Assembly: GCF_001613305.1 (NCBI RefSeq)
Contig: NZ_BDCC01000009.1
Span: 62,001 to 126,000 of the forward strand
Direction of reading: 5' to 3'
DNA: 64,000 bases
Origin: Nocardia vaccinii NBRC 15922
Lineage (GTDB): Bacteria > Actinomycetota > Actinomycetes > Mycobacteriales > Mycobacteriaceae
Both the position numbers and the translations under genes were made by a program. A model generated the notes under the pieces. The model was not told where the DNA came from and made no database searches. It saw only the letters and a program-made list of their open reading frames with translations. This document shows, in pieces, positions 35,406-44,401 of the stretch (position 1 is the stretch's first letter; the number at the start of each line of letters is the position of its first letter).

Positions 35406-35627
35406 GCCGACCCGAACACGACCGTCTGCGCGAGCGTCCGCTCGGCGGCGGGCGCTCGTCGGAAGGGCACAGCACCCCGGTGATATCCCGTCACCGGACG
35501 CCCGGCCCACCTCGACTCGCGGTCGGGACAACGCGACTGGGTCGGGCGTACGGTCGCGTCATCGGCCAGGATGTTCGCGTCGTAGCCGGCACGATCCTTC
35601 GATGTCGTCGCGTCGGTGCGCCGAGAT

Positions 35628-37379
35628 TCAGCCGTCGGCGGGGACCGGCTCGAGGATCTGCGGGCGCGGTTCGGGAGCGGCGGCCCGAAGGGCATCGGCC
35701 GAGACGTCGTCCGGCTGCGTCTGCGAGCAGACCTCGGCGTCCACGCGGGCGTTGTAGGTCTCGACCTCCCGGGCGATACGCTCTCCGTTCCAGCCCAGGA
35801 CCGGCGCGACCAGCCGAGCCGTCTCCTCAGCGCAGGCCACGCCGCGATGGGAGTACTCGATGGAGATGCGGGTGCGTCGGGCCAGGATGTCGTCCAGATG
35901 CAGCGCGCCCTCGGCCGCGGCCGCGTAGATCGCCTCCACCCGCAGATAGGTCGGGGCCTCGGTGATCGGTTGCAGCAGATCGGGATCGCCGGCCGCGAGA
36001 TCGAGAACGTCGGTGACCAGCGAGCCGTAGCGGTCGAGCAGATGCTCGATCCGATACGGATGCACACCGTAGGTCTGGGCCAGCTGCGGGGCCTGGTTGA
36101 GCAGGGCGAAATATCCGTCCGCACCCAGCAGCGGCACCTTCTCGGTGATCGACGGGGAGACCCGCTGCGGGATGTCCTGCGCCGCGGCGTCCACCGCGTC
36201 GTAGGCCATCACCCGGTAGGTGGTGTACTTCCCGCCGGCGATGGCCACCAGACCCGGGCAGATCCGCGCGACGGCATGTTCGCGGGAGAGCTTGGAGGTC
36301 TCATCGCTCTCCCCGGCCAGCAATGGCCGCAGTCCGGCGTAGACGCCCTGGATGTCCTCGTGGGTGAGTGGGGTGACCAGCACCTGATTCACACGCTCGA
36401 GTAGATAGTCGATATCGGCCTTGGTCGCCGCGGGATGGGCGAGATCGAGATTCCAGTCGGTGTCGGTGGTTCCGACGATCCAGTGGCCCGCACCCCACGG
36501 GATGACGAAAAGCACCGAGGTCGGAGTGCGCAGAATAAGCGCGGCCTCACTGGTGATCCGATCGCGCGGCACCACTATGTGTATCCCTTTGGAGGCGCGC
36601 ACGTGGAACCTGCCGCGCTGGTTCGACAGGGCCTGGATCTCGTCGGTCCACACACCCGTCGCATTGATCACCACATGACCGCGCACCTGGGTGGTGCGGC
36701 CGTCCTCGCTGTCGCGCACCTTCACCCCGACCACGCGATCGGCCTCGCGCAGAAATCCCACCACCTGTGTGGAGGTCCGGACGACCGCGCCGTAGTGCGC
36801 CGCGGTGCGGGCCACGGTCATGGTGTGCCGGGCGTCGTCGACGACCGTGTCGTAGTAGGTGACCCCGCCGATCAGCGCGTCCCGGCGGATTCCGGGAGAC
36901 AGCCGCAGCGCCGCCGATCGGGTCAGATGATGTTGTCCCGGAACGGATTTCGCACCGCCCATGGTGTCGTACAGCACCAGTCCCGAGGCGACGTAGGGCC
37001 GTTCCCAGAGCCGGTGGGTCAGCGGATACAGGAACCGCAGCGGCTTGACCAGATGCGGCGCAAGGGTTTTCAGGCTCAACTCGCGCTCGTGCAGCGCCTC
37101 CCGCACCAGACCGAAGTCCAGCTGTTCGAGATACCGCAGCCCGCCGTGGAACATCTTGGACGAGCGACTCGACGTCCCCGAGGCCAGATCGCGCGCCTCC
37201 ACCAGCGCGACCTCGAGCCCCCGGGTGGCCGCGTCCAGCGCGATACCCGCGCCGACCACCCCGCCGCCGACGACCACCACGTCGAAATGATCCCGCCCCA
37301 GCCGCTCCCACGCGGCCTCCCGCTGCGCGGGCCCCAACTCCCCGGACGGCTGAGACTGCGATTGCGATGTCTTCGTCAT
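35628..37379 (-). CDS. glpD: Glycerol-3-phosphate dehydrogenase GlpD
   Basis: 583-residue membrane-associated flavoenzyme oxidising glycerol-3-phosphate to dihydroxyacetone phosphate and feeding electrons to quinone. The FAD site is DVVVVGGGVVGAGIALDAA (about 34-52), then SSRSSKMFHGGLRYLEQLDF, IHIVVPRD and a C-terminal DAO_C domain with AGGKYTTYRVMA. GGAG precedes the start. From memory, the mycobacterial glpD2 directly precedes lpdA; here about 4.7 kb of extra genes separate them. Confidence 0.95.
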   Translation of the reverse strand: MTKTSQSQSQPSGELGPAQREAAWERLGRDHFDVVVVGGGVVGAGIALDAATRGLEVALVEARDLASGTSSRSSKMFHGGLRYLEQLDFGLVREALHERELSLKTLAPHLVKPLRFLYPLTHRLWERPYVASGLVLYDTMGGAKSVPGQHHLTRSAALRLSPGIRRDALIGGVTYYDTVVDDARHTMTVARTAAHYGAVVRTSTQVVGFLREADRVVGVKVRDSEDGRTTQVRGHVVINATGVWTDEIQALSNQRGRFHVRASKGIHIVVPRDRITSEAALILRTPTSVLFVIPWGAGHWIVGTTDTDWNLDLAHPAATKADIDYLLERVNQVLVTPLTHEDIQGVYAGLRPLLAGESDETSKLSREHAVARICPGLVAIAGGKYTTYRVMAYDAVDAAAQDIPQRVSPSITEKVPLLGADGYFALLNQAPQLAQTYGVHPYRIEHLLDRYGSLVTDVLDLAAGDPDLLQPITEAPTYLRVEAIYAAAAEGALHLDDILARRTRISIEYSHRGVACAEETARLVAPVLGWNGERIAREVETYNARVDAEVCSQTQPDDVSADALRAAAPEPRPQILEPVPADG

Positions 37380-37620
37380 CCTCGACTCCTCCAGCGGTTG
37401 CCGAAACGCTCGTTGGTGACGTCTACGTCCTGGTCGTCGGTCCCGGGCCGGAGATCACCGAACGCCGCCGACGAACGCACGGCCCCGCCTCACACACCCC
37501 AACCCGTTACCGGCTAGTAGCTGCACCTCACAGTAGTGCACCACCCGCACAACAAGCCGCTACACCCCGAAGCGCATGCCCAGGCCGTCCGTTCTCGCAC
37601 ATCCCGATCGAGATACGCCC

Positions 37621-37649
37621 GTGCCCGGCAGATCAGATCTGCCGGGCAC
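37621..37649. terminator. Hairpin terminator
   Basis: GTGCCCGGCAGATC (37621-37634) pairs perfectly with 37636-37649. It lies 48 bases beyond the stop of the small secreted-protein gene and is its probable terminator. Confidence 0.7.
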
Positions 37650-37696
37650 AGTTTCGTTCTCCGACGCCTACCGCGGTGCGAGGGCCTGAGGGGCCA

Positions 37697-37891
37697 TCAC
37701 CGAGGGCTGGCCGGTCCGGGTCCAACCCCGGGCTGCGTAGGAGGCGTCGGCAACGGCGGCGCCGAAGGGTTATTGCACACACCTGGCTGAACCGGCGGAG
37801 ACGGCGGACAGAGGTCGGCTTGCGCCACGCCCGCCCCTATCGACGCCAGCCCCACCGCGAGCACCGCACTCGCCATTATCTTCCTGATCAT
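37697..37891 (-). CDS. Small secreted Pro-rich protein (64 aa)
   Basis: Signal peptide MIRKIMASAVLAVGLASIGA with a cleavage site near AQA-D. The mature part of about 38 residues is half Pro/Gly/Ser, with two Cys and the words VQPGVC and TQPGVGPG. GGGAGG lies seven bases before the chosen ATG. The QPGV word also recurs in the secreted protein at 40701-41777. A disulfide-closed loop is possible. No known family; exported location is well supported, the role unknown. Confidence 0.7.
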   Translation of the reverse strand: MIRKIMASAVLAVGLASIGAGVAQADLCPPSPPVQPGVCNNPSAPPLPTPPTQPGVGPGPASPR

Positions 37892-38031
37892 TCGACATCC
37901 TCCCGATCCCTTGTCGACTACTACCCCGAGCACATTCGACCCTACGAGAGCAGTCGAACCGCCGACAACACCCGAACCGTCCGATCCGGACACGAATCCT
38001 CCCCCGCCCGTGCGGATTCGCCGACCACGTC

Positions 38032-39210
38032 TTACTCGCCGAGGGCGCGGGCCAGCCGATCCACGGCCTCGCGCAGAACCGTCGCGTCGAAGGTGGTGAA
38101 GCACAGACGCATTGCGTTGCGGTAGTCCGAATCGACCGCGAATGCGGACCCGGGGACATAGGCAACACCGTGATCGACTGCGCGCGAGAGCAATTCGGCA
38201 GTATCTGTGCCGTCGGTGAAGGCCGCCCACACGAACATGCCGCCTGCCGCGTCGGTGCTGACGATACGCTCCCCGAACCGTTCGCGGAGCGCGCCGACCA
38301 GCGCCTTCGCCCGCTCGCCGTAGCTACTTCGCACCGTATTCACGTGCGCGGCAAGCCAATCCGAGTCGGCGAGCAGTTCGGCGGTGATCTGCTGAGTCAG
38401 CGCCGAACCGCACAGGTCCGCGCCCTGTTTGAGCAGTTCCACCCCACGACAGACCACGTCCGGCGCGACCATCCAGCCCGCACGCAGCGATGGAGCGAGG
38501 ATCTTGGAGGCACTGGAGAGCCGAATCACGTTGGGCGAGTGTGTGGCGACCGGGTCCGGCGAGCGGCGATCGAACCACAGCTCACCGTAGGGATCGTCCT
38601 CGATCACCCAGAAGCCGTACCGGTCGGCGAACCCGGCCAGTTCCGAGCGTCGCCGCGCGCTCAACGTCACCCCGCGCGGATTGTGGAAGTTGCTGACCGT
38701 ATGCACGACCGCGGGACGCTCACCGCGCTCGAGCAGTTCGCCGAGAACATCGACGCGCATACCTTCCTCATCCAGCGGAACCGACACGATTCGCGCCCTC
38801 GCGGCACGGAACACCTGCAGCGCACCGACATAGGCCGGATCCTCCACCACAACCAGCGCGCCCGGGTCCAGCAGCACCTCGCCCAGTAGTGACAACGCTT
38901 GCTGCGAGCCGTGGGTGACGAAGACCTCCTCGACCGGCACCGATCGGCCCAGCCGAGCCGACTCGCGTGCCGCGAGCACGTCCCGCAAAGGTCCCCAACC
39001 CGCCGACTGGGTGTACTGCAACCGCGAACGATCGGAGAGCGCCGACTCGGCGGCCAGCGCGATCCGATCGCGCGGCATGAGGTGTTCGTCAGGCAGGCCA
39101 CCAGCCAGACCGATGACCTCCGGTCGCTCGGTCAGCTTCAACAAGTCACGAATCGCCGAACTCTGCAGACCGTCGAGACGACTGGACAGCGAGGGTGAGA
39201 TCGGCGACAT
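38032..39210 (-). CDS. PLP-dependent aminotransferase, class I/II (2-aminoadipate/MocR-domain type)
   Basis: 392-residue fold-type I aminotransferase without an N-terminal GntR domain. Motifs are VIGLAGGLPDEHLMPRD, VFVTHGSQQALSLLGEVLLD, HTVSNFHNPRGVTLSARRR, EDDPYGELWFD and the PLP lysine in RLSSASKILAPSLRAGW. It resembles LysN-like/valine-pyruvate aminotransferases. No operon partner: it is flanked by the small secreted protein and a membrane-anchored protein. The substrate is uncertain. Confidence 0.9.
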   Translation of the reverse strand: MSPISPSLSSRLDGLQSSAIRDLLKLTERPEVIGLAGGLPDEHLMPRDRIALAAESALSDRSRLQYTQSAGWGPLRDVLAARESARLGRSVPVEEVFVTHGSQQALSLLGEVLLDPGALVVVEDPAYVGALQVFRAARARIVSVPLDEEGMRVDVLGELLERGERPAVVHTVSNFHNPRGVTLSARRRSELAGFADRYGFWVIEDDPYGELWFDRRSPDPVATHSPNVIRLSSASKILAPSLRAGWMVAPDVVCRGVELLKQGADLCGSALTQQITAELLADSDWLAAHVNTVRSSYGERAKALVGALRERFGERIVSTDAAGGMFVWAAFTDGTDTAELLSRAVDHGVAYVPGSAFAVDSDYRNAMRLCFTTFDATVLREAVDRLARALGE

Positions 39211-39302
39211 AGGGACACCTCCGAGTGCGAGGGTGAATCTTCGAACACACTCACCATTGCACGCGACAACCCAAATTATGAAACCAAAATCTCACATTGT
39301 GG

Positions 39303-40598
39303 TCAATTTAGCACCCGGGTCAACTGCACGAGAGTCTTACCGCCAACGATCCCGGTCGTAATCACTTCCGGGTTGTAACCGGTTATCTTGCCGCTGGGAT
39401 CGCGCTGGGTAACCACCACGCTGTACTGGCCAGGCGCCTGCATCGTGATCGTCGCGCAGAAGGTAGCGCCCTTCGGAATCTGTGCGTCGATCGTGGCCTG
39501 CAGTTCCTGGACAGGCTGGAGGTTCACGTTCGGCGCAGCGAAGCTGTGCATCAGCCGCGCGTCACGATCCACGATGAGCGCGTGCCAGTAACCCAGGATC
39601 GCCCCCGGCCCACTGTTGGTGTCCCCGGGTCCATTTCCCACGACCATTGTCGGCGTCGTCTTCGCCGCGCAATCCAACCCCGATCCTGCCGCCGGGGCCG
39701 ACGTCGCGACGGCGGAGGTGTCGGTCTCCCCTTTCCCACGCATGGCGAAGACGACCACGCCCACGATCGCCACCACCACGACAACCGCCGCGGCGATCCC
39801 ACCGATCAACACACCACGGTTACGGCGTGGTCGCTCGGCGGACGGCGCGGAAAGCGGGCGGCCGGACGTACCGCCGACCTTCAAGACCAGATCGTCGTCA
39901 TCCCACAGCGAGCCCGAGGACGAACCCTTGCCGGATCCGGATCCGCGGGCGGCGACGCTCGGCTCGCGCGGGGCCGCGAGCTTCTTGGCCAGGTCGTCGT
40001 CGTCCCACAGCGAGCGCGGCTGTCCGGACTGGCCGTATTGGGGCTTGGGCGCATCGCCGGGTTGCTCGGGCGGGCGAGGCGGCGCGGCCCGCCAGCGCGA
40101 ACCCGTATCCGGCCCACCCTGCTGAGCAGCGGACTGATCCCCATACCGCACCGTCTCCTGCGAGCCGGTCGAATCGGGCGCACGGTACTGCTGCGGCTGC
40201 ACGATCTCGCGCGAACCGGTCGAGTCCGGCGCACGGTACGGCTGCGGCTGCACGATTTCCCGGGAACCCGTCGAGTCCGGCGCACGGTACTGCTGCGGCG
40301 GCGCGGGCACGGTCGGTGGCGCAGGCTGATCGACCGGCTGCCAGCCGAGACTGGGGCGCTCGGGTGTATCGGCGGGCTGCCATCCGACGGTAGGGCGCTC
40401 CGGACCATCGGCGGGCTGCCATCCCACTGGTTTCCCAGTGGCGGTCGGCGGGCCGAACGCATCAACGGGAGGGCCGAATTCACCCACCGGCGGGCCGAAT
40501 TCGGACGTCGGCGGCCCGAAACCCGACTCGCCACGATCGCGCGACGACGGAACCGGCTCCCCCGATTCGTCGTGTTCCGCATCGTCCATGGAGGCCAT
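39303..40598 (-). CDS. Membrane-anchored Pro-rich repeat protein, unknown function
   Basis: About 431 residues. The cytoplasmic N-part is disordered. It holds three GWQPAD/GWQPVD repeats, three near-perfect copies of YRAPDSTGSREIVQPQ, and two copies of SLWDDDDL spaced about 38 residues. One membrane helix follows at about 262-286 (after RRNRGVLIGG). The C-terminal extracytoplasmic domain of about 140 residues has two Cys and GAILGYWHALIVDRDARLMH. I take the ATG at 40598, because AAGGAA lies upstream, over 40616. The outer domain looks like a small NTF2-like or lipoprotein-type fold, but I cannot name it. Confidence 0.75.
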   Translation of the reverse strand: MASMDDAEHDESGEPVPSSRDRGESGFGPPTSEFGPPVGEFGPPVDAFGPPTATGKPVGWQPADGPERPTVGWQPADTPERPSLGWQPVDQPAPPTVPAPPQQYRAPDSTGSREIVQPQPYRAPDSTGSREIVQPQQYRAPDSTGSQETVRYGDQSAAQQGGPDTGSRWRAAPPRPPEQPGDAPKPQYGQSGQPRSLWDDDDLAKKLAAPREPSVAARGSGSGKGSSSGSLWDDDDLVLKVGGTSGRPLSAPSAERPRRNRGVLIGGIAAAVVVVVAIVGVVVFAMRGKGETDTSAVATSAPAAGSGLDCAAKTTPTMVVGNGPGDTNSGPGAILGYWHALIVDRDARLMHSFAAPNVNLQPVQELQATIDAQIPKGATFCATITMQAPGQYSVVVTQRDPSGKITGYNPEVITTGIVGGKTLVQLTRVLN

Positions 40599-40700
40599 CA
40601 CCCGTTCCTTCCCCATGACACCCGCGTGGGGCGGTCAACCAACGACCGCCCCACGTCGAATCAGCTTGTACCGGCGCCTCCGGCCAGCCCGTACCGAATA

Positions 40701-41777
40701 TCAGTTCTGGACCGAACCACTCCACTGGGTGGTGACACCGGCGACATTCACCGTCTGCGGGGCGTAATTCCCCTCCGGCAGCTTACCAACGTGCGCGGCC
40801 GCATCGAGTGCGGCGACCCCGCCCGGCTGCATCCGGATCCAGCCCTCCACCGCGGCCTTGGCCGCGTTGGCCTGGGTGGAGTCGATGTAGGTCTCGTTCT
40901 TGACGTCGTTGAAACCGGTGCGGGCCTTGAGGTCATCGATACCCGTGGTGTGGGTGTAGGTGGTGACCTTGATCTTGTTGGCCTCGACGTACTCGATCGA
41001 GACGCCCGCATCGCCGGTCCCCGTAGGCGTCCGGTACCCGACTGTTCCGACGTAGCCATTGGCGTTGTTGAAGTGGTGCGTATTGGCCACATAACCGGGC
41101 GCGACGCTACCGCCGTCGATATTCGCGCCGACCTCGGTGTGCGGACCGTTCATCTGCACGACCGGCGCGGCCGGGGCGGAGTGCAGGCTGGGCGAATTCC
41201 AGCGCGGCGGGGCCTGCACGGTGCCCTGGTGGGCATTGCCGTTGCCGGCCAGCCCGTTCATGGTGTTGGTGTCCTGGCCCGGCTGCTGGCTCGGCTGCGG
41301 CTGGGTCTCGTTCGGACCGGGCATGATGGCCGGTTGCGCCGGACCGTTCTGCTCCTGGGTGTTCTGCCCCGGCACCGGCAGCGGCGCGACGCGCGGCGTG
41401 GTCACACCCGGCTGAACGGGACCGGTCAGACTCTGATCCGGTTGCGTCCCATCGGAATTGGGCTGGGTGACCCCCGGCTGCGGCGCGGTCACGCCCGGCT
41501 GGGGCGCGGTCACACCGGGCTGCGGAGTGTTGGTGTCGTTCGACTGCTGACCCGGCTTGGTGACGCCCGGTTGCGCCGGAGCCCGATTCTGCGTCGAGGG
41601 GCTACCCGCCTGCGTGTCGCCCGGCTGGGCGGGCGTGGTCGGAACCGCGGACGGACTCACCGGGTCCGCACCGGCCGGCGCCGCCAGCAGAGTGGCAACG
41701 GCGGCTGCGGTGGCCAACGGCAACGAGGTTGCCACCGCGCGCTGCACCCGATTCGGCTTACTACGATGATGTTTCAC
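40701..41777 (-). CDS. Secreted Pro/Gln-rich protein with QPGVT repeats
   Basis: 358 residues. Signal peptide 1-37 (basic start, then LATAAAVATLLAAPAGA, cleavage near AGA-D). A Pro/Thr/Gln-rich region (38-200) contains six QPGVT units, including three in tandem. A folded C-terminal domain of about 130 residues (NTHHFNNANGYVGTVGY to VNVAGVTTQWSGSV) has alternating strands. There are no Cys in the mature part. Possibly a surface or cell-wall protein. No family recognised; the neighbouring membrane-anchored gene lies 102 bp downstream on the same strand. Confidence 0.78.
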   Translation of the reverse strand: MKHHRSKPNRVQRAVATSLPLATAAAVATLLAAPAGADPVSPSAVPTTPAQPGDTQAGSPSTQNRAPAQPGVTKPGQQSNDTNTPQPGVTAPQPGVTAPQPGVTQPNSDGTQPDQSLTGPVQPGVTTPRVAPLPVPGQNTQEQNGPAQPAIMPGPNETQPQPSQQPGQDTNTMNGLAGNGNAHQGTVQAPPRWNSPSLHSAPAAPVVQMNGPHTEVGANIDGGSVAPGYVANTHHFNNANGYVGTVGYRTPTGTGDAGVSIEYVEANKIKVTTYTHTTGIDDLKARTGFNDVKNETYIDSTQANAAKAAVEGWIRMQPGGVAALDAAAHVGKLPEGNYAPQTVNVAGVTTQWSGSVQN

Positions 41778-42105
41778 TGCTCGCAGTCCCTTTCCCGAGC
41801 GCGGCTGCCGTCACGTCCCGCAAGGCCTACCGCGCTCCCGTTGTCCCTCATCAGATGCCGGACCGCTGGCGCGACCCCGGAGGCCGCTCGCGAATTCCGG
41901 TCGGGAAAGGCACCATCCCCCGCACACGAAACCCGCCAACCGACCCACCACTCACATCTCTGCGGGAAGTGAATCATACGAACAGGTTTCCGGCAACATG
42001 AACCGAATTCCCAGTGGCGCAAACGCACTCGTTCCCGTATTACCCGTCGTCGAGGGGACTGATCGGGTGTCGCCGGCGGCCTCGCCGAAGGCCGTGCCGC
42101 CAGGG
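41778..42105. other. Intergenic region upstream of the secreted-protein gene
   Basis: 328 bp between the secreted-protein start and the lpdA stop. It should hold the leftward promoter. A GC-rich imperfect hairpin (GGCGGC / GCCGCC, about 42073-42098) near the lpdA end may be its terminator. No gene seen. Confidence 0.4.
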
Positions 42106-43509
42106 CTAACCCAGGTCGTCGTGCCGCATCAACTGGCGAGCCGCCTCGGTGATCGAACCGGACAGCGACGGATACACCGAGAAGGTTTGCGCCAGGTCGT
42201 TCACGGTGAGATTGTTCTGCACCGCCATCGCGATCGGCAGGATCAGCTCGGAGGCGATCGGGGCCACCACCACACCACCGATCACCACACCGGTCGCGGG
42301 GCGACAGAAGATCTTCACGAAACCGCGGCGCAGCCCGGACATCTTGGCCCGGGGATTGGTGTTCAGCGGCAGCATCACCGTGCGCGCCGGGACCTCACCG
42401 TCATCGATCGCGTTCTGGCTCACGCCGACCGTGGCGATCTCGGGACGGGTGAACACCGCCGAGGCCACCGTCTTGAGCCGGATCGGCTGCACCCCTTCGC
42501 CGAGTGCGTGGTACATCGCGATCCGGCCCTGCATCGCCGCCACCGAGGCCAGCGGGAGCAGTCCGGTGCAGTCGCCCGCGGCGTACACGCCCGGAACCGA
42601 CGTGCGCGAGACCCGGTCCACTCGAAGGTAGCCGCCGCGGTCCAGTTCGATGCCGATCCGCTGCAGGCCGAGGTTGCCGGTGTTCGGGGTCGAACCCACC
42701 GTCATCAGGGCATGCGAGCCGGTGACCGTGCGACCGTCGGAGAGTTTGACCACGATTCCGTCCGCGGTGCGCTCCACCGCGTCCGCGCGCGCCTGCTTGA
42801 CCAGTTCCACACCGCGTTCGGCCAGCGCGTCCTCGAGCACCAGCGCGGCGTCGGCGTCTTCGCCGGGCATCATCCGGTCCCGGCTGGACACGAGTTTCAC
42901 CTGCACGCCCATCTCGGTGTAGGCGTTGACGAATTCCGCACCGGTGACACCGGATCCGACGACCACCAGGGTCTTCGGCAGTTCCTGCAGGTCGTACAGC
43001 TGCCGCCAGTTCAGGATTCGCTCACCGTCCGGTTCGGCGCCGGGCAGCACGCGCGGGCTCGCGCCGGTGGCGATCAGCACCACCTCGGCCTCGAGCACCC
43101 GTTCCCCGCCGTCGACCATCCTGGCCCGCACCATATGCGTGGCCAGGCCAGGAATCTGATCGATCAGCTCACCGTCCCCGTTGAGGATGGTGACCCCGGC
43201 GGCCTGGAGTTTGGCGCGGATATCGGAGGATTGCGCCTGCGCGAGAGCCTTGACCCGGGAGTTCACCTCGGACAATCGCACCTGGGCCTGCGCCGGATGC
43301 AGGGTGATCCCCAGGTCGCGGGCGCGGCGCAGATCGGTGCGCACACCGGTGGAGGCGATGAACGTCTTGGAGGGCACGCAGTCCCACAGCACGCATGCAC
43401 CACCGACGCCGTCGCGATCGATCACCGTGACCTCCGCGCCGTGCGCGGCGGCCACCAATGCGGCCTCGTAGCCCGCCGGGCCGCCGCCGATGATTGCAAT
43501 GCGGGTCAT
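42106..43509 (-). CDS. lpdA: LpdA-type FAD/NAD(P)-dependent disulfide-family oxidoreductase
   Basis: 467-residue flavoprotein of the pyridine nucleotide-disulfide oxidoreductase family, equivalent to mycobacterial LpdA (a quinone reductase). FAD site IAIIGGGPAGYEAALVAAAHG, NAD site TLVVVGSGVTGAEFVNAYTEMG, second FAD motif VYAAGDCTG, and a C-terminal dimerisation domain. The region GACVLWDCVPSK keeps both Cys of a CxxxxC pair (Cys39, Cys44). GGAGGT precedes the ATG. Divergent from the GGCT-like gene. Confidence 0.92.
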   Translation of the reverse strand: MTRIAIIGGGPAGYEAALVAAAHGAEVTVIDRDGVGGACVLWDCVPSKTFIASTGVRTDLRRARDLGITLHPAQAQVRLSEVNSRVKALAQAQSSDIRAKLQAAGVTILNGDGELIDQIPGLATHMVRARMVDGGERVLEAEVVLIATGASPRVLPGAEPDGERILNWRQLYDLQELPKTLVVVGSGVTGAEFVNAYTEMGVQVKLVSSRDRMMPGEDADAALVLEDALAERGVELVKQARADAVERTADGIVVKLSDGRTVTGSHALMTVGSTPNTGNLGLQRIGIELDRGGYLRVDRVSRTSVPGVYAAGDCTGLLPLASVAAMQGRIAMYHALGEGVQPIRLKTVASAVFTRPEIATVGVSQNAIDDGEVPARTVMLPLNTNPRAKMSGLRRGFVKIFCRPATGVVIGGVVVAPIASELILPIAMAVQNNLTVNDLAQTFSVYPSLSGSITEAARQLMRHDDLG

Positions 43510-43828
43510 GGATACCTCCGCCTTCGTGCTGTTCGATCGGGATCTCCGGTCGTGGAAAGGGTATCTGTGCGCCGACACGCAGGCTCGGCCGCCGCATGTT
43601 TGCGGCCCCGTGCGCGGTCGTCACCGGGCTACCGCCGCGTGCGGTGACGCCGAGTGCCCGGCGATCGCTGGACCATCCCACCGGCGCGGCGGTGAATCGC
43701 ACACCGATTCGTTCGCGGGCGATTTCGCGCACGTCCGAGCGGTTGCCACGGGACGCCCGGTCCGGATGCCGGATATCGGATGGGCGGGATGGGGGCGAGT
43801 GCGCGCGGTCATTCGATACTCTTGCCTG
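43510..43828. other. Divergent intergenic region lpdA / GGCT-like
   Basis: 319 bp holding both promoters. I see no strong palindrome, RNA gene or frame with a ribosome binding site. Confidence 0.35.
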
Positions 43829-44302
43829 GTGCCGATATACGCCGCATATGGATCCAATATGGATCCCGAGCAGATGCTCAAGCGCTGTCCGCACTCCCCC
43901 GTGTACGGAACCGGTTGGTTGGAGGGCTGGCGCCTGACCTTCGCCGGGGACGATATCGGCTGGGAGGGACCGCTGGCGACGGTGGTCGAGGAGCCCGGGG
44001 CTCGGGTGTTCGTCGTGCTGTACGACGTCCCCGACGAGGACGAGGCGAGCCTTGATCGCTGGGAGGGCTCGGATTTCGGCATCCACAAGAAGATCCGGCT
44101 GCGCGTCACCCCGAGTTCGGGCACCGGCTCGCAACCCGTGCTCGCCTGGCTGTACGTCCTGGACGCCTACGAAGGCGGCCTGCCTTCGGCCCGCTACATC
44201 GGCGTGATCGCCGACGCCGCCGAAAAGGCCGGAGCCCCAGCCGAATACGTCCACGCGCTGCGCACCCGGAACTCACGCAACGTGGGCCCCGGCGCTGGGT
44301 GA
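43829..44302 (+). CDS. Gamma-glutamylcyclotransferase-like protein
   Basis: 157 residues. It opens VPIYAAYGSNMDPEQM, with the YGSN substrate loop of the GGCT/AIG2 fold, and has FVVLYDVPDEDEASLDRWEG (catalytic Glu region) and LYVLDAYEGGLPSARYI. Such enzymes release 5-oxoproline from gamma-glutamyl compounds. GTG start; long upstream extensions in the same frame have no family similarity. From memory it corresponds to Rv3304. Confidence 0.85.
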   Translation: MPIYAAYGSNMDPEQMLKRCPHSPVYGTGWLEGWRLTFAGDDIGWEGPLATVVEEPGARVFVVLYDVPDEDEASLDRWEGSDFGIHKKIRLRVTPSSGTGSQPVLAWLYVLDAYEGGLPSARYIGVIADAAEKAGAPAEYVHALRTRNSRNVGPGAG

Positions 44303-44356
44303 TCGTGCCCGATTCTCGGGCGGCGGCTTCCCAGGTGACGTGGGTTCGAAACGCAA

Positions 44357-44383
44357 CGGCCGCATCCGGTGTGGATGCGGCCG
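44357..44383. terminator. Bidirectional hairpin terminator
   Basis: CGGCCGCATCC (44357-44367) pairs perfectly with 44373-44383 around the loop GGTGT. It sits between the convergent GGCT-like and amiA1 genes. Confidence 0.75.
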
Positions 44384-44401
44384 CCCCGGAGCGGAAGTGC
44401 G

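Noticed and set aside
39546..41972. 808-codon plus-strand frame over two secreted/anchored protein genes
   Set aside because: The minus strand gives a signal peptide, TM helix and in-frame repeats; the plus frame is an Arg/Gly/His-rich shadow.
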